DNA of 64,000 bases. Source: Myotis daubentonii (Eukaryota > Chordata > Mammalia > Chiroptera > Vespertilionidae). The notes beneath the pieces are model-generated. The model did no database searches and was not told the origin of the DNA. It saw nothing but the letters and a program-made list of their open reading frames with translations. The stretch lies in contig NC_081851.1 of assembly GCF_963259705.1 (NCBI RefSeq), forward strand, positions 15,536,145-15,600,144, in the 5' to 3' direction. Positions 25,236 through 35,671 of this stretch are shown piece after piece (position 1 is the first letter of the stretch; each line of letters starts with the position of its first letter). Both the position numbers and the translations under genes were made by a program.

Positions 25236-25475
25236 AACATATATGTTTCTACTGATCTCAGAGGGAGGAAGGGAAAGGGAACAGAGAGAGCGGGGGGTGG
25301 TGGTGGGGGCGGTGAGGAGGCTGGGAAGGGGAGAGAAAATATCAATGATGAGTGAGCATCAATGGTCCCATAGCCCCTAGCGCGCAACCCCGGTACGGGC
25401 CCTGACTGGGAATGAAACGGGGATCTCTTGGTTCTGGGGTCCACGCTCAAGCACTGAGCCATCCCAGCTGGGCAG
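25236..25475 (-). repeat. Ves SINE, diverged
   Basis: This antisense copy has an expanded GGT/GGC-rich segment near 25290-25320. The head ends in gagccatcccagctgggca. It lies in an intron of the ANAPC1 pseudogene. Confidence 0.75.
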
Positions 25476-25826
25476 CCACATATCAGTTTAAAATGAAAAT
25501 TTTTTAAATTCTAATTTAGTAAAACTTAAAATTCACTGAGGCATTTGGGTTTCTCTTGTTGGATACCTGAGGGCTATTGGCTTGGTGTATTGACCAGCTA
25601 GCTGGTTTGACTTGAAAGCAAATATGAAATGAAAGAAAGGAAATGTGTCTCCCCTCAGAGCAAGAGTGCTGCTCACATGAGAACGATGAGCTTTGGATGA
25701 TTGGGCCACAGCACTGAACAGATCCCTCTTGCACAGCGTGCCTCCTTTTGAAATACTCACCAATGGCATTCCTTTGTCCTTTCTGCTTAGAATTTTCTGA
25801 CATGGTGGTTTTCGTTTCAATTATAG

Positions 25827-25948
25827 ATTGTTCCAGTGGTGGTGTCAGTGAACTATGGCCCCTCCGGTAGAACCAGGGCTGCGTACCTTGTTTCAGTACC
25901 GCCCTGTTCCAGTGGAACCATTGCCTCTCCCTAAGCTGAGTTTGACTG
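25827..25948 (+). pseudogene. ANAPC1P: ANAPC1-like downstream exon with a stop
   Basis: The exon lies between ttcaattatag and gtgagt. It reads CQ-stop-TMAPPVEPGLRTLFQYRPVP and VEPLPLPKLSLTG, matching the human stretch LCQRTMALPV...PKLNLTG. The in-frame TGA sits where the human protein has arginine, consistent with a CGA to TGA change. Confidence 0.88.
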
Positions 25949-26224
25949 GTGAGTTAAATTCTGGGCTCATGGAGGAAGGGAAATGATTCAGGAAGTGTTT
26001 AGTGGGGGGAGTTGTTTTGAGTTACTCCTGTTGCAACCAAGCAATGCTCTTGCTATCCCTAGTGATTTTAAGTATGGTCGAGAGCTAGTCTACTGGCTGT
26101 TTCTGGCCAAAAGGCAAATCCAGCTAAACAGCGAGGGAAGTAGAATGCCCCCCATTAAGTAATTTTTCCTTTCATGGGACCATTTCAAGAGACAAAATGG
26201 CTCTTGGGAAAGTTTAGAAAGATA

Positions 26225-26455
26225 TGATTGAGTCTGGCCAGTGTTGCACGGTGGTCGAGCTTCCGCCTGTGAAGCAGGCAGGAGAGTGCACAGTTGGTTT
26301 GATTCCGGGTCAGGGCACAGGCCCGGGATGCAGACTGGATCACCAATAGGGGTCATGAAGGAGGAAACCGATCAATGCTTCTCTCTCATGGTTTAGGTTT
26401 CTGTCTCGCCCTTTCTCCCTCCATGAAATCAATCAAAGTGTATTTTTTAAAATAT
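26225..26455 (+). repeat. Ves-type SINE, sense, diverged
   Basis: The copy starts at ctggccagtgttgcacggtggtcgag, has a B-box-like ggtttgattccggg and ends in the caatcaaagtgtattttt tail. Confidence 0.72.
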
Positions 26456-26462
26456 ATACTGA

Positions 26463-26665
26463 GTCTAGCCCCGGCTGATGGGGCTCATTGGATGGGCATC
26501 TCCCCTTGCACTGAAAGGTTTCCGGATCAGTTCCCAGGGAGGGCACGTGGCAGGGTTTTGCGGTCAATTCCTTGGCGGGAGTGGGTAGGAGGCGGCTGGT
26601 GCACCTCTCATCTATGTTCTCTGCCTCTCCCTTCCTCTCTCCACTGTCTATCTATATATTGGAGG
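26463..26665 (+). repeat. Ves-type SINE, sense, degenerate
   Basis: This is a second head-to-tail copy beside the previous one. It starts near ctagccccggctgatgggg and keeps the ggaggcggctggtgcacctctc core and the tctgcctctcccttcctctc tail side. A TG microsatellite follows at about 26905-26930. Confidence 0.6.
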
Positions 26666-27107
26666 TATGATCCTTGTGTCAACCAGAACCTATACATAAA
26701 GCAAAATGAGAAGAAACTGTCACTTCTAGTAGTTTCACTTCTGACAGTTCACTAGTGTGCACATTTTGGTGTATATATTTCCAGATTTTATTTCCCCATT
26801 TTATCAGTGTATACATAGATATCAGAAGAAATTAAATGTTTCAAAACTTATTTTAAAACTGTATTATACAGTGAGCACCTTCCATGCCAGCATATATGTG
26901 TACTTGTGTGTGTGTGTGTGTGTGTGTGTGGAATTATGTATATGTACATGAGAAGACATAGTCTACACGTGTTTTTAATAAACATCCTTATTTAATCAAA
27001 AGGAGTATTTAACTTAATGGGACATAGTCTACATAAATAGGTGGGTACTTTTAGAAATTATCCTTATTTACTATTATAAATGTACAGTTGGGATGTATTC
27101 CTCTGAA

Positions 27108-27307
27108 TTATTTAAGATAATCGCCTAGAACTCTTCTGACAGCACGAGAGAAGGCTTCCAGCGCAGCCAGTAGCTGGCTCCATAATGGCTTCAGGTACTG
27201 CCTCAGGCCAGGCCTGGCCAGGGCAGGGCCTCTGGTTGGACCAGGCTCTGGCCCCTGAGCAGATCCTTCCTCTGCCTCCGGAGAACTCTGGAGCTCTGAG
27301 CGTGGAA
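27108..27307 (-). CDS. RALGDS-like last exon E, proline-rich tail and stop
   Basis: The exon follows tctcctgctccag and is open for 66 codons to TAA at 27108-27110. The first half is acidic and proline-rich (SSPEAEEGSAQGPEPGPTRG), as in the linker of RALGDS. The second half (LRQYLKPLWSQLLAALEAFS, RAVRRVLGDYLK) is a predicted amphipathic basic helix that I do not recognise from RALGDS. The frame ends where the CDC25 domain would begin. Confidence 0.6.
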
Positions 27308-30300
27308 CTGGAGCAGGAGAAAGAGACAGATTGACTCACACTCCTGGCTTTCCTGTGACTTAGTGCAGACAGGAAAGATGCCACCGCCTTTAAGGGAACT
27401 CCAGCCCATGAGCCTGCCCTCCCCCGATGATCTGCCCAGATGATCATTCCGCCTCACCTTGTTGAGTATCCTCGGTGGGCTCAAGGTGCTGCAGCGCCAA
27501 CCATAGATTTTGGGCGTGGCCCACCAGGTGTGAGGCGGGGGAGTTGACGGGCACCAAGGCCTGCTCTACCTCGAAGCAGGCGAAAGGAAGGGGCTGCCCC
27601 AAACCCTGGACGTGGCACAGCCAGGTCCCCACCATCGCAGCAAAGGCCCTGGGGAGAGGCAGGAGGGCAGCAGAGTCTGAGTCCTGGTGTTTCCTTCCAC
27701 TCTGACCTCCCATGGCACACTTGTTTAGATCTGAGCCTCTGTGCAGGCCCCCCTTGCCCACCCAGGGGACAGCCCCATGCCACCCCCGGCCCCTGTGTGG
27801 CTGTCCTGGTTGTAGCAGTTGTGGGATCCAGCAGGTTCAACACAGAGTCTGTGTCAGACTCTTCTTCCCACTGGCAGCTCTCCTGAAGGTCCAGTGCACT
27901 GCCCACCCCCACCCTCCAGGCCCTGGGCATCTGGGCTGAGGACTGAGACAAACTTGTGAGCAGCCTGCTCACCACAGTCCTGTTCTGAGCCTGGCCACCG
28001 CGGTCAGGGGAGATGGATATGGAGGGGGCAGGCAGAGCGGGGTGGGTCTGTGGGGGGTGGGAGGGGACTGTGAGGGACAACTCAGCACAGCGTCCCCTCT
28101 GGGTCTACAAGGCCCGGGACCCCACCCACTGTCATCTTTGACTCCTATCCTCCTGAAATAGAAGACTCCAGAGCCCAGGCCTTTCTTGGGAATCAGATGA
28201 TGTATAAGATTAGGGTTCTGCCAGGCACTCTCCACCCTCCACCCACCACAGTCCCCACAATGCTGACTCTGTGGGCCCTCCCTCTGGACCCGGAGACCAC
28301 TCACTTTATGACTTGGTCCTGCGGTGTGTCAGCCCGGGCATTGTAAGCAGGTGTGCCTCCAGATGGAAAAATCACTCTGATCGCATCAGCCCTGATGGAT
28401 GGTGGACACGACCTGCGAATGATGGACAGCGTGACTGCTGGACCCATTGCCCAGAACTGAGGCCCAGGGATTGTGTCTGTTTCATTCCTGGAGTCAGGCT
28501 AAGTGTCTCCAAAAGTGAGTGCACATTTTTGAGTAAAGAAACTCCAACCAGAAGCATGCCATACATCTGAGTGGGCCTGGGCCCCTGCTCTCCCCAGAAA
28601 TCCCCAATGTGGTCCACCAAGGACCAGGGCCGGCTAGGTGAAACCTCACACTGCTTAACAGGTTGCTTTGCATGTGCTTTTCCAACCTCCGATGCCACAG
28701 GCCGCTGATGGGTGTGTCAGAGTTCTTTCCATGGGACAGAGTGAAAGAATTGCCACCAACGACCGCCGCACATCCAGCTACCCTGTCTGCAGAGCCAGGG
28801 AGCAGGTGAGACCTGCCATGGCTTGTCCCCACAGCAGTGCTATGAAGTTCCCCCCCCCCAGCAGCCCACTTTTCAGAGGAGCATCCTGAGACTCGGGAAG
28901 ATGTGGTGACGTTTTCATGCCTCACAGCTAGCAGTGGGCAGAATCACAAGTGTGTGCTCACCTAGTTAGAAGCTCGTCCAGGAACCCTTGGGCTCTGTAG
29001 CAGGCCAGCGTGGAGACGTGGGGGACGATTCCCCCCAGGAAAGCTGGTACCATGGCCTTGGCCACCTTCTCCGAGGTGCCTTCCTGGAGGGCCTGCATCC
29101 TGCAGGACTCATGCAGGTTACCAGTTCCCTCAGCTGCACACTGGGTGGGAGAAGGAAGGATATCCATGTCAGCGGCATGACCGTGAATCCCACAAGGATG
29201 GAGATTTGGAGCTCAGTCGGGAGGTCCCAGCCCCACTTGGACGAGTGCAAGAGGAGGGACAGGAGTGTCCTGGCAGGACAAGGTTCTAGGTCTTCAAAGT
29301 GCCACTGAAGTTCCGTACATGTTCATACAATTGCCACCTTCTCGGCATCTTACCCCCCGCCCCCGCCCCCTTCCCTTTAGCTGAGGATCAACCAACCTCC
29401 TTTTCGTGATAGTGTATATGAAGAGCCCGGGCCCTGTGAGTCCCAAAGAAAGGTCCTTGTTATAGAGATGAGAACACAGAGGCTTAGGAAATATCAGATG
29501 CCTGCTCAAGGGCATGCAGGTCAGAACTGGGTACTGTCCTGCATGACATTCCTTCTCAGGTACCGGGGACTTCCCTGCTACTGACATGGGTGGAAAGGGT
29601 GTGGGAACGTTGTCCCTCCCCAGCGTGGGAACAGTGTACACGGTAGATATGGCCTGTGAAAGCCTTTGACTTCAAAAGAGCAAGTTATGTTTTATCCTTT
29701 TACATTAAAAGGCATTTTAAGACCCTCATTATGGAGATGGCAGATTCCGCAAGGTGGCAAATGCCTGGAGACTGCAGATGGGAGAAAGGCGATCACGGGG
29801 CAGGAATCTGACCCGAGGACTTGTCGAGGAGGTAATCCATGTGGTAGGTGTAAAGTGACAGGTGCCTCAGTGTCCCCATGAGGCAATTTCCAGGGACAGA
29901 ACACTGTGTTTGAGTTGGACACCTTGATGTCGGCCAGGTGAAACTTTCAATGAGTGAGATTTCCCGGGCCAGGCTGGGAGCAAGGCAGCAGCCATCATCA
30001 GAAACTGCTGTTGGCAATGTCCCTGCCACAGCCCTTTGGGTTTGGAATCTGCCTGCAGCCATTCAAATTTTACACATGCTCGTCCTTCCCCCAGCAGTGG
30101 GCATCCATCTCCAGCTGGGGACATTACATGTCCTGTGGTCTGAATTGTGTACCCCTAATCCCATGACTTTGCAACCCCTCGAACTTGATTATGTGTCTGC
30201 ATTTGAGTTTTAGTCTTCAAGCAAGTCATTCAGGTGACGTGAATTCAGTGGTGTGGGTCTTCATCGAATCTGACCAGAGTCCTTAGAAGAGGAGGGGAGG

Positions 30301-31089
30301 ACACGTGGCAGTGCAGAGGGGAGTCCATGTGACACACAGAGAGAAGACAGCCATCTACAAGCTGAGGAGCGACCCCCTCAGGAGATACCAGCCCCGCTGA
30401 CAGCACCATCTCTCACTTCTAGCCTCCGGAATGGTGAGAAAATGAATGTCTGCTGTTAACACCACCCAGTGTGGCCCTATGTTATGGCAGCGCAAGCAAG
30501 CAACCTAACACAGTCCGTTCCGACACACATCAGTGTTCCGGGCAGCACTGCTGACATGGCAGCTGAACTGCATTAGGCCCATGTCCATCAGCACTGAAAG
30601 GCCACATCGCTGGGCAAACGACCTCCCCGACTGGACCACGTCTGCAAGGACAGTGGAGCTGAGTGCTCCAGAGGATACGTGGCAAGTGTAGTTTAACCAA
30701 CACAAACAGCAAAATGCCCAAGTGCTCATGGTCCACTGTGAAGTCACAGGACATTTCTCTCTCTGATATTGCTACAAATATGTGAGGAGCGTCTCTCTAC
30801 CGTCCCATGTTGCTGGAGGGGGGCGTGGGGGTCCGCATTTTTTTGTCTTGGGGCTGTGGGACACTAGGGAGAGTCCTGGGAGGGTGCCCGGGGAGTCCCC
30901 AGATTTGAGTGTGGGTTCTGGGCACTGCCAGGTTGTGTTGAGGTTGTGGGTGTAGAGACCCTCGAGGCCAGCTCTCACCTCAGACAGGCACTGGTCTGTG
31001 TCGTCAGCCTGGTGCACCTGCACCCTGACCCCGTAGGTGGTGTAGTCGGGTCCATGGGCCAGCACCTCAATGATGTCCTCCTTGGAGCT
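27108..31089 (-). CDS. RALGDS/RGL-family gene, REM-domain-only form (five exons found)
   Basis: Five exons (31089-30979, 29140-28962, 28412-28305, 27648-27458, 27307-27108) have AG acceptors and GT donors. Their phases join into one open frame of 789 bases, 262 residues plus TAA. The order follows RALGDS: a SSTQEIGEEL-like start, the REM (RasGEF N-terminal) core with ESCRMQALQEGTSEKVAK and AMVPAFLGG, then TPQDQVIK, MVGTWLCHVQ and a proline-rich tail. The stop comes before any CDC25 catalytic domain, so exchange activity for Ral is not expected. REM segments normally brace that domain. No first exon was found; the frame is open upstream to an ATG at 31183-31185, inside apparent intron. ATTAAA signals lie near 26991. 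Coding or recently decayed are both possible. Confidence 0.68.
27458..27648 (-). CDS. RALGDS-like exon D
   Basis: The exon is 191 bases, with acceptor cctctccccag and donor gtgagg. It reads AFAAMVGTWLCHVQGLGQPL, then ACFEVEQALVPVNSPASHL and LWLALQHLEPTEDTQQ. This matches the human order AISSILGTWL ... DFPCLKQLVAYVQLNMPGSDL ... LLLAQLEHSEPIEAE. There is no lesion. Confidence 0.75.
28305..28412 (-). CDS. RALGDS-like exon C
   Basis: The exon is 108 bases, with acceptor catcattcgcag and donor gtgagt. It reads ADAIRVIFPSGGTPAYNARA and DTPQDQVIK, aligned to human YGCILPYSDEDGGPQDQLKN. It would be missed without its neighbours because the open segment is short. Its first base completes the codon from exon B and its last two bases are completed by exon D. 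Confidence 0.7.
28962..29140 (-). CDS. RALGDS-like exon B (REM core)
   Basis: The exon is 179 bases. The acceptor is ttctcccacccag and the donor gtgagc. Key residues are NLHESCRMQALQEGTSEKVA and MVPAFLGGIVPHVSTLACYR. They line up with human NLYETCKVRTVKAGTLEKLVEHLVPAFLG and the TYRAF region. It ends with two bases of an arginine codon completed by the next exon. Confidence 0.75.
30979..31089 (-). CDS. RALGDS-like exon A
   Basis: The exon is 111 bases in phase 0, with acceptor tctttgcag and donor gtgaga. It reads SSKEDIIEVLAHGPDYTTYG and VRVQVHQADDTDQCLSE. It aligns with the segment of human RALGDS that precedes CENESALNLYETC. An open frame continues upstream into the intron, so the true 5' limit of coding sequence is uncertain. 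Confidence 0.65.
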
Positions 31090-31796
31090 CTGCAAAGACA
31101 GAGTGGGTACTGAGCCAGGAGGCATCAGGAACCTTCCACCCAATCTGTGGTCCTGTGTCATGGCAGACCTAGTCTGTGAGGACACAGTGAGGATGTTCCT
31201 GGCAGCCCTGCTGAGCTAGCAACAATTGATTTGTGTCAAGGTGGAGCCACAGTGAAAGCCTGAATCACTGAGGAAAACTCTGTCCTTGTTAGGATGATAT
31301 GGAGTTGGGTCAGGCCACAGCTCCTGAGCTGGCCACGCCGCAATGGTTTGTCGTCCTCTGTGAGGTGATAGGTTGCAGAGAAAAGTATTCAAGAACTTAA
31401 TCCCTTCCTATGCCCCTAACCCCCCTACCCCTTCTTCCCCCCTCTTTTTTTTTTCTTTTTTAAATACACAGCACTATCAAGTGGGATGATCTGTAAGGCT
31501 TGGAGAAGGCCTACAAGGACAGTCGGGCTGGGGCTGGTCCACAGGATACTTGGGGCAGGGAGTTCATCTGTTGAAAGGAGCATGAGGCAAAGACAGCAAC
31601 AGATGCCATTTCTCTGATCCCAAGAAGCACAGGAAGAGAGACTGCTTTTCTCCCCTACCAGGGAGCTGGTCGGGAGGATTGAAGGTACAGATCACTTTGG
31701 GAGTGGGCTTGTGAGAACTTTGAGGCCCCAGATTTGAGTCTGACTTCTGGTCCCACCCCAGTCACCTCAGGGTCCTGGGTGTGGGCCAGCTCTCAT

Positions 31797-31907
31797 CTCA
31801 ATTTGGCACTGGACGGTTTTCCTGTCCTGACGCACTTGTACTTTGTACCCGTTGAGGGCCTAAGTGAACCTGTCAGCCAGCTCCTCAACGCTGCCCTTGT
31901 TGGAGCT
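31797..31907 (-). pseudogene. Broken duplicate of RALGDS-like exon A
   Basis: This segment has the same 111-base length and acceptor context (tctatgcag) as exon A. It reads SSNKGSVEELADRFT-stop-ALNGYKVQVRQDRKTVQ. It has an in-frame TAG, and the donor GT is changed to AT. Intron bases on both sides (for example gaggcatcagg upstream and actcaaatctgggg downstream on the gene strand) are shared with exon A. This indicates a local duplication with an offset of 818 bases. Confidence 0.75.
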
Positions 31908-32256
31908 CTGCATAGACACAGCCTGCTACTGGGCCAGGAGGCATCAGGGGCCCCGGGCATTACCAGTGGGGAAGATGCCCACCACCCATTCTGCTCCCCA
32001 GATCAGGCAGACAGGGGCATCTGCAAAGACCTCCAGGCAGGGAGTGAAGTTGATGACCCCTTGAGCACACCTGTGATTTAACAAGTGGGTAGCAGAGCTC
32101 CGACCCCAGCACTCAGCTTCCCTTCCTGTGAGCCATGACCTGGGCAGTGAACATGACACACCCTCCAACACCCTCCAGACCTCTGACACTTACCAACCTG
32201 CTCCTGAGCCCAGGATGAGCATCCCTCATCCCCCGCTTTCTTCCCCTCACCATCCC

Positions 32257-32260
<4 letters not shown>

Positions 32261-32294
<34 letters not shown>

Positions 32295-32308
32295 ACACAC
32301 ACACACAT
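32261..32308. repeat. (CA)n microsatellite
   Basis: The CA repeat is interrupted once by cata. Apparent cysteine/valine-rich frames on the opposite strand are artefacts of it. Confidence 0.95.
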
Positions 32309-32599
32309 GCACACAGCCGGGATGAGGGGCAAGAGGTGTGGGCTCCCCAGGTGTGACCCCCAGTTGGCGCCCAAGTGTGAGCTGAAAGGGCCTGCCCTTG
32401 GTTACCTGTGTGTGCCTCGTGCCAGAGGGTGAGGGGTATTGGTGGTGGTGCTTGCACCTGTTTCCCCAGCAACAGAAACATCTCTTGCCCTGGGCGTTCT
32501 TCTGCCCAGAGCTTTGGAAGAATGGGAAGCAACAGAGAGACATCCTGGCTTCCTGACCTTCTCCACTCAAGTGAGCTGGAAAGGCAGTTGTCTCTAGAA

Positions 32600-32809
32600 C
32601 AGGGGTGGGCAAACTTTTTGATTTGAGGGCCACAATGGGTTCTTGGCGGGCCAGAAGAAAAGCATGGATGGAGTGTTTGTGTGAACTAATATAAATTCAA
32701 AGTAAACATCATTACATGAAATGGTGCGGTCTTTTTTTTTTTTTTTTTTTAGTTTTATTATTTCACACTGGCCAAATCCTGCCCACGGGCCATAGTTTGC
32801 CCATGGCTG
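32600..32809 (+). mobile_element. Small non-autonomous hAT-like element
   Basis: This 210-bp element has terminal inverted repeats caggggtgggcaaac and gtttgcccatggctg, matching at 12 of 15 positions. Inside are gagggccacaatgggttc and a T-run near 32732-32750. This is the form of bat non-autonomous hAT elements. The 8-base flanks ctctagaa and tcccaggt do not match, so no target duplication is visible. Confidence 0.65.
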
Positions 32810-34439
32810 TCCCAGGTGCTGGGACTTGGAGTGTCCCACGGGGTAGTGGCTGTTGTGGGCGGGAAGGGCTCATTCCAAGGGTGAACTTGGGCTTGTCAGG
32901 TATTTAAAACGCTTGGAGGATTGGGGTTCCCCTGGGCCTTGCTCTGTGGGGGCAGCCAAGGAGTCACTTTCCCGAAGGGTGGGACTTGGCCAGCCCCTGG
33001 CTCCTGGGAGAAAGCAGGAGAGTGGAGAGGTTCCATCAAGTTGCAACCTGGGACCAAGAGCCCCAGTGAGAGACCAATAGCCCCAGTGTGGTCTGGTCTC
33101 CTGTCATTGTGGGGCAGGTTACATGTGCTCCCTGAACCTGGAGGAGTTGTGGCTGCTGAGCTGACAGGTGGCAGCTGGGGACAGAGTTCCAGCCAGACCC
33201 CAGCAGGGCCTCCTGTCTATTAAGCCAGGCAGTGAGGTGTCCTGCTTCTCTGGGGCTTGTGTCTCAAGCCAGGAGACAAGACAGATCTGTAGTCCCTAGA
33301 AAGTTAATGACCTGGTCAAATAGGGTGTGTGTGGGGGGGGGAGTGAGCGGGGGAGGGTGGAGAGTCGAGCTGAGGGGAAAAAAATGGGCAGGGGCAGAGC
33401 TTATTCCAGGCCTGGGAATATGTGTCTTGGAGGGTAGTCACCACGTGAGCCCATATACAACTTGGTGTTTATTCAGCAGTGGCTTCAGTGCAAGGATGAT
33501 TATTAAATTGTGGTTGGTTGTGGGTGGTTGGTTGGTTGGGTGGGAGGTTGGTTGGTTGCATGGGAGGTTGGTTGGTTTGGTCTCAGAAGAAATAAGAGGT
33601 AGAGACAATCGTCAGTCTTTACTTAGAGCCCAGCAGTGGCCTGACTTGGTCTTGGCTGGTAGGGCCTGTCCTTCTCGGGCGGAAATTGGAAGTGTTCTGA
33701 GAGAGATGGCAGCACTTCTCCCACCTGTGAGCTGAGGCTGGCATCCTTGCTGCCTAGCGGCTGGCTGTCCGAGGGGCTTAGTGGCAGGAATGATTCACAC
33801 ACAGCTCCCTTCCTCACTGGAGAGAATAGGTGACATGTGGCTCTCAGTCCTTGCACTAAACTAATGTCAGGATGGGGCAGACCTTACCTGGAAGTATTTC
33901 AGCTTCACAAACCATTTGAGTGAGTTAAATAACAACTCTTATGTTTTTTAACTTTTAAGGCAGAAAATACAGCCACACTTTAATTTGATGTTTACAAGAG
34001 TTGATTTTTACACCCCAAAAATTGGCTTCAGCTGAAGTTTTCCATACCTGGAAAGTTACTTGTTGAATTTTAATACAAGTGACATATAGTGCTCAACACA
34101 TCTGTATTTTCTGAGCCTTTTCACACCAATACAAAGAATATGCAATTGATGTTTTAAAAAGATAATGCTAAATTTACGAATTTGGGTTATAGTACATTTA
34201 CTAAGAAATGTTTAATAGTATCTACCAAAATGTTATAGGATAAGTTTTATAGAGGTTGTATATTTTTGAAATGAGTAGTATTATAAAACTGTGTTTACAT
34301 TTTTGTGAAGTTTTGTACCACAAAGTTTAAAACAAGGAAAAGTTTATTATTGCTGAGATATTTAGGAACATTGTAGAAATCTGAACCTACAATTATTTTT
34401 TGAAGCGTTTGTAGAAACCTTATTTAAGAGGTCTAATTT
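32810..34439. other. Unassigned, partly GC-rich, with a GGTT-rich tract
   Basis: No gene was recognised. A ggttggttg-type repeat lies at about 33513-33585. The remainder to 33860 is moderately GC-rich and from there it is AT-rich. Confidence 0.5.
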
Positions 34440-34565
34440 TACCCTCATCCTATAGATGCAGCTAGGAGACCCAGAAAGGGTAAGTGAAATCCCCAAGACC
34501 ACCAGCTATTAATAGCAGAGATCAAATGAGAACCCAGGGCAAGTGCTCATTCTATTTTTCCTGTC
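34440..34565 (+). repeat. MIR-like SINE fragment
   Basis: The order atgcagctaggagacccaga, aagggtaagtgaaatcccc and gagaacccagggcaagtgctc follows the MIR core. Confidence 0.55.
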
Positions 34566-34688
34566 AGCCTCTATAGACCCAGTTGAGGTTAGAACCATAG
34601 AGCTGTGACTTCGGAGATCTGAATCCTTTAAAAATCTTTTCTGTATATATATGTTTCTCTTAGGAGTCTTGATAGTATTATTTAATTA

Positions 34689-34842
34689 CTAGATTCCCAG
34701 TGCATGAATTCGTGCACATTGAAAGGAAATTAATTAGAAGAAATAATGTAAGATCACTATTTGCCCTTTCTCAATAATAGAAGTGTATACCAAATTCACG
34801 ATCAACAATGACAGATGGAAACACATGCAACTGGCGGCAGTG

Positions 34843-34909
<67 letters not shown>

Positions 34910-35671
34910 GCTTACTTAGACCTGCTTTCTGATTAGGTAAACTTTTTCCAGCCTAGTGAAGTGCCCCAATTTCTTTTTCAGGATATTGCCAGCAAAACAG
35001 CATAAATACCAATATGAAAGTAGATTATTATTGTGGATCATGCAGAGATAACAAAGGGAGAAATATTTAACTATAGCCCTGTTTGACTATATTCCGTGCA
35101 GTGAGAAAACCTGAAGTCATGTTCAGGTTCTACCATTTCTTGCTTCTTTTCAGTTGGGTCAATTTTTAAAACATTCTAAACCTCCATTTTCTGGCTAATA
35201 AAATAAAAACAGGATTCTACCAAGTCTCCTCTCTACCTATTCCGGGACTTCAGTGAGGATCAAATGAGATGAGGCACATGAAAACACTTCAAAGACATTT
35301 GGTGAAAGTGTAAAATGTTTGCACCTGGCTATAAAGCAAATGGGTGAAGAAACTCCAAGGAGGCTAGTCGCTAGGGAGAGGAAGCCTGGCATTACTATGT
35401 GACATCATTACCTGGTGCCCACAGCCACCATTTCTGTGCTGGGCTGGCCTGTGGGCTTTGTGCCATGCGTTCGTGGCGGGGCCTGTGCCCCACTTGGGAA
35501 AAGCGGAGTGTTGCTTGTGGACTCTGGGTGCGCAGTGCCCTTCCTCTGTAAATGGCCAGTTCAGGTCACAGCAGCTCCAATATTGAACGTCTGCCCCTGG
35601 TGGTCAGTGCTCTTCATAGCGAGTGGTCAGGTGGTGGAATCCTTAGCACATTAGCCTTTTATATATATAGA
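34689..35671 (-). mobile_element. HeliBat Helitron carrying apparent captured host DNA
   Basis: On the minus strand the element begins TCTATATATATAAAAGGCTA (5' end at 35671), continues with actgaccaccaggggcagac of HeliBat type, and ends with the hairpin gtgcacgaattcatgcac followed by ctgggaatCTAG at 34689. It is inserted between A and T, as Helitrons are, with no target duplication. Only about 280 bases at the 5' side and 50 at the 3' side look Helitron-like. The middle contains a (TA)n run at 34846-34907 and a MIR-like segment at about 35120-35310. There is no Rep/helicase gene, so it is non-autonomous. Confidence 0.8.
35120..35310 (+). repeat. MIR-like SINE inside the HeliBat
   Basis: The segment includes aggttctaccatttcttgc, cctccattttctggctaataaaat and gaggatcaaatgagatgaggcac in MIR order. 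MIR is older than HeliBat, so its position implies capture and not later insertion. Confidence 0.6.

Larger units (their letters stand above)
4595..25948 (+). pseudogene. ANAPC1P: ANAPC1-like duplicated (intron-containing) pseudogene, fragmentary
   Basis: Five separated exons match human ANAPC1, the large scaffold subunit of the anaphase-promoting complex. They are in the correct order on the plus strand and most keep AG/GT splice borders, so the copy arose by DNA duplication and not by retrotransposition. Exons encoding most of the protein between exon 3 and about residue 690, and again between about residues 810 and 1040, were not found. At least three exons carry frameshifts or a stop. The large gap between the second and third recognised exons is filled with HAL1, SINEs, L1 and SPIN. 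Residue numbers are approximate and from memory. It is almost certainly non-functional as APC1. Confidence 0.85.

Noticed and set aside
32078..32633. Cys/Val-rich frame that looks like a transmembrane protein
   Set aside because: It is a reading of the CA repeat in antisense.
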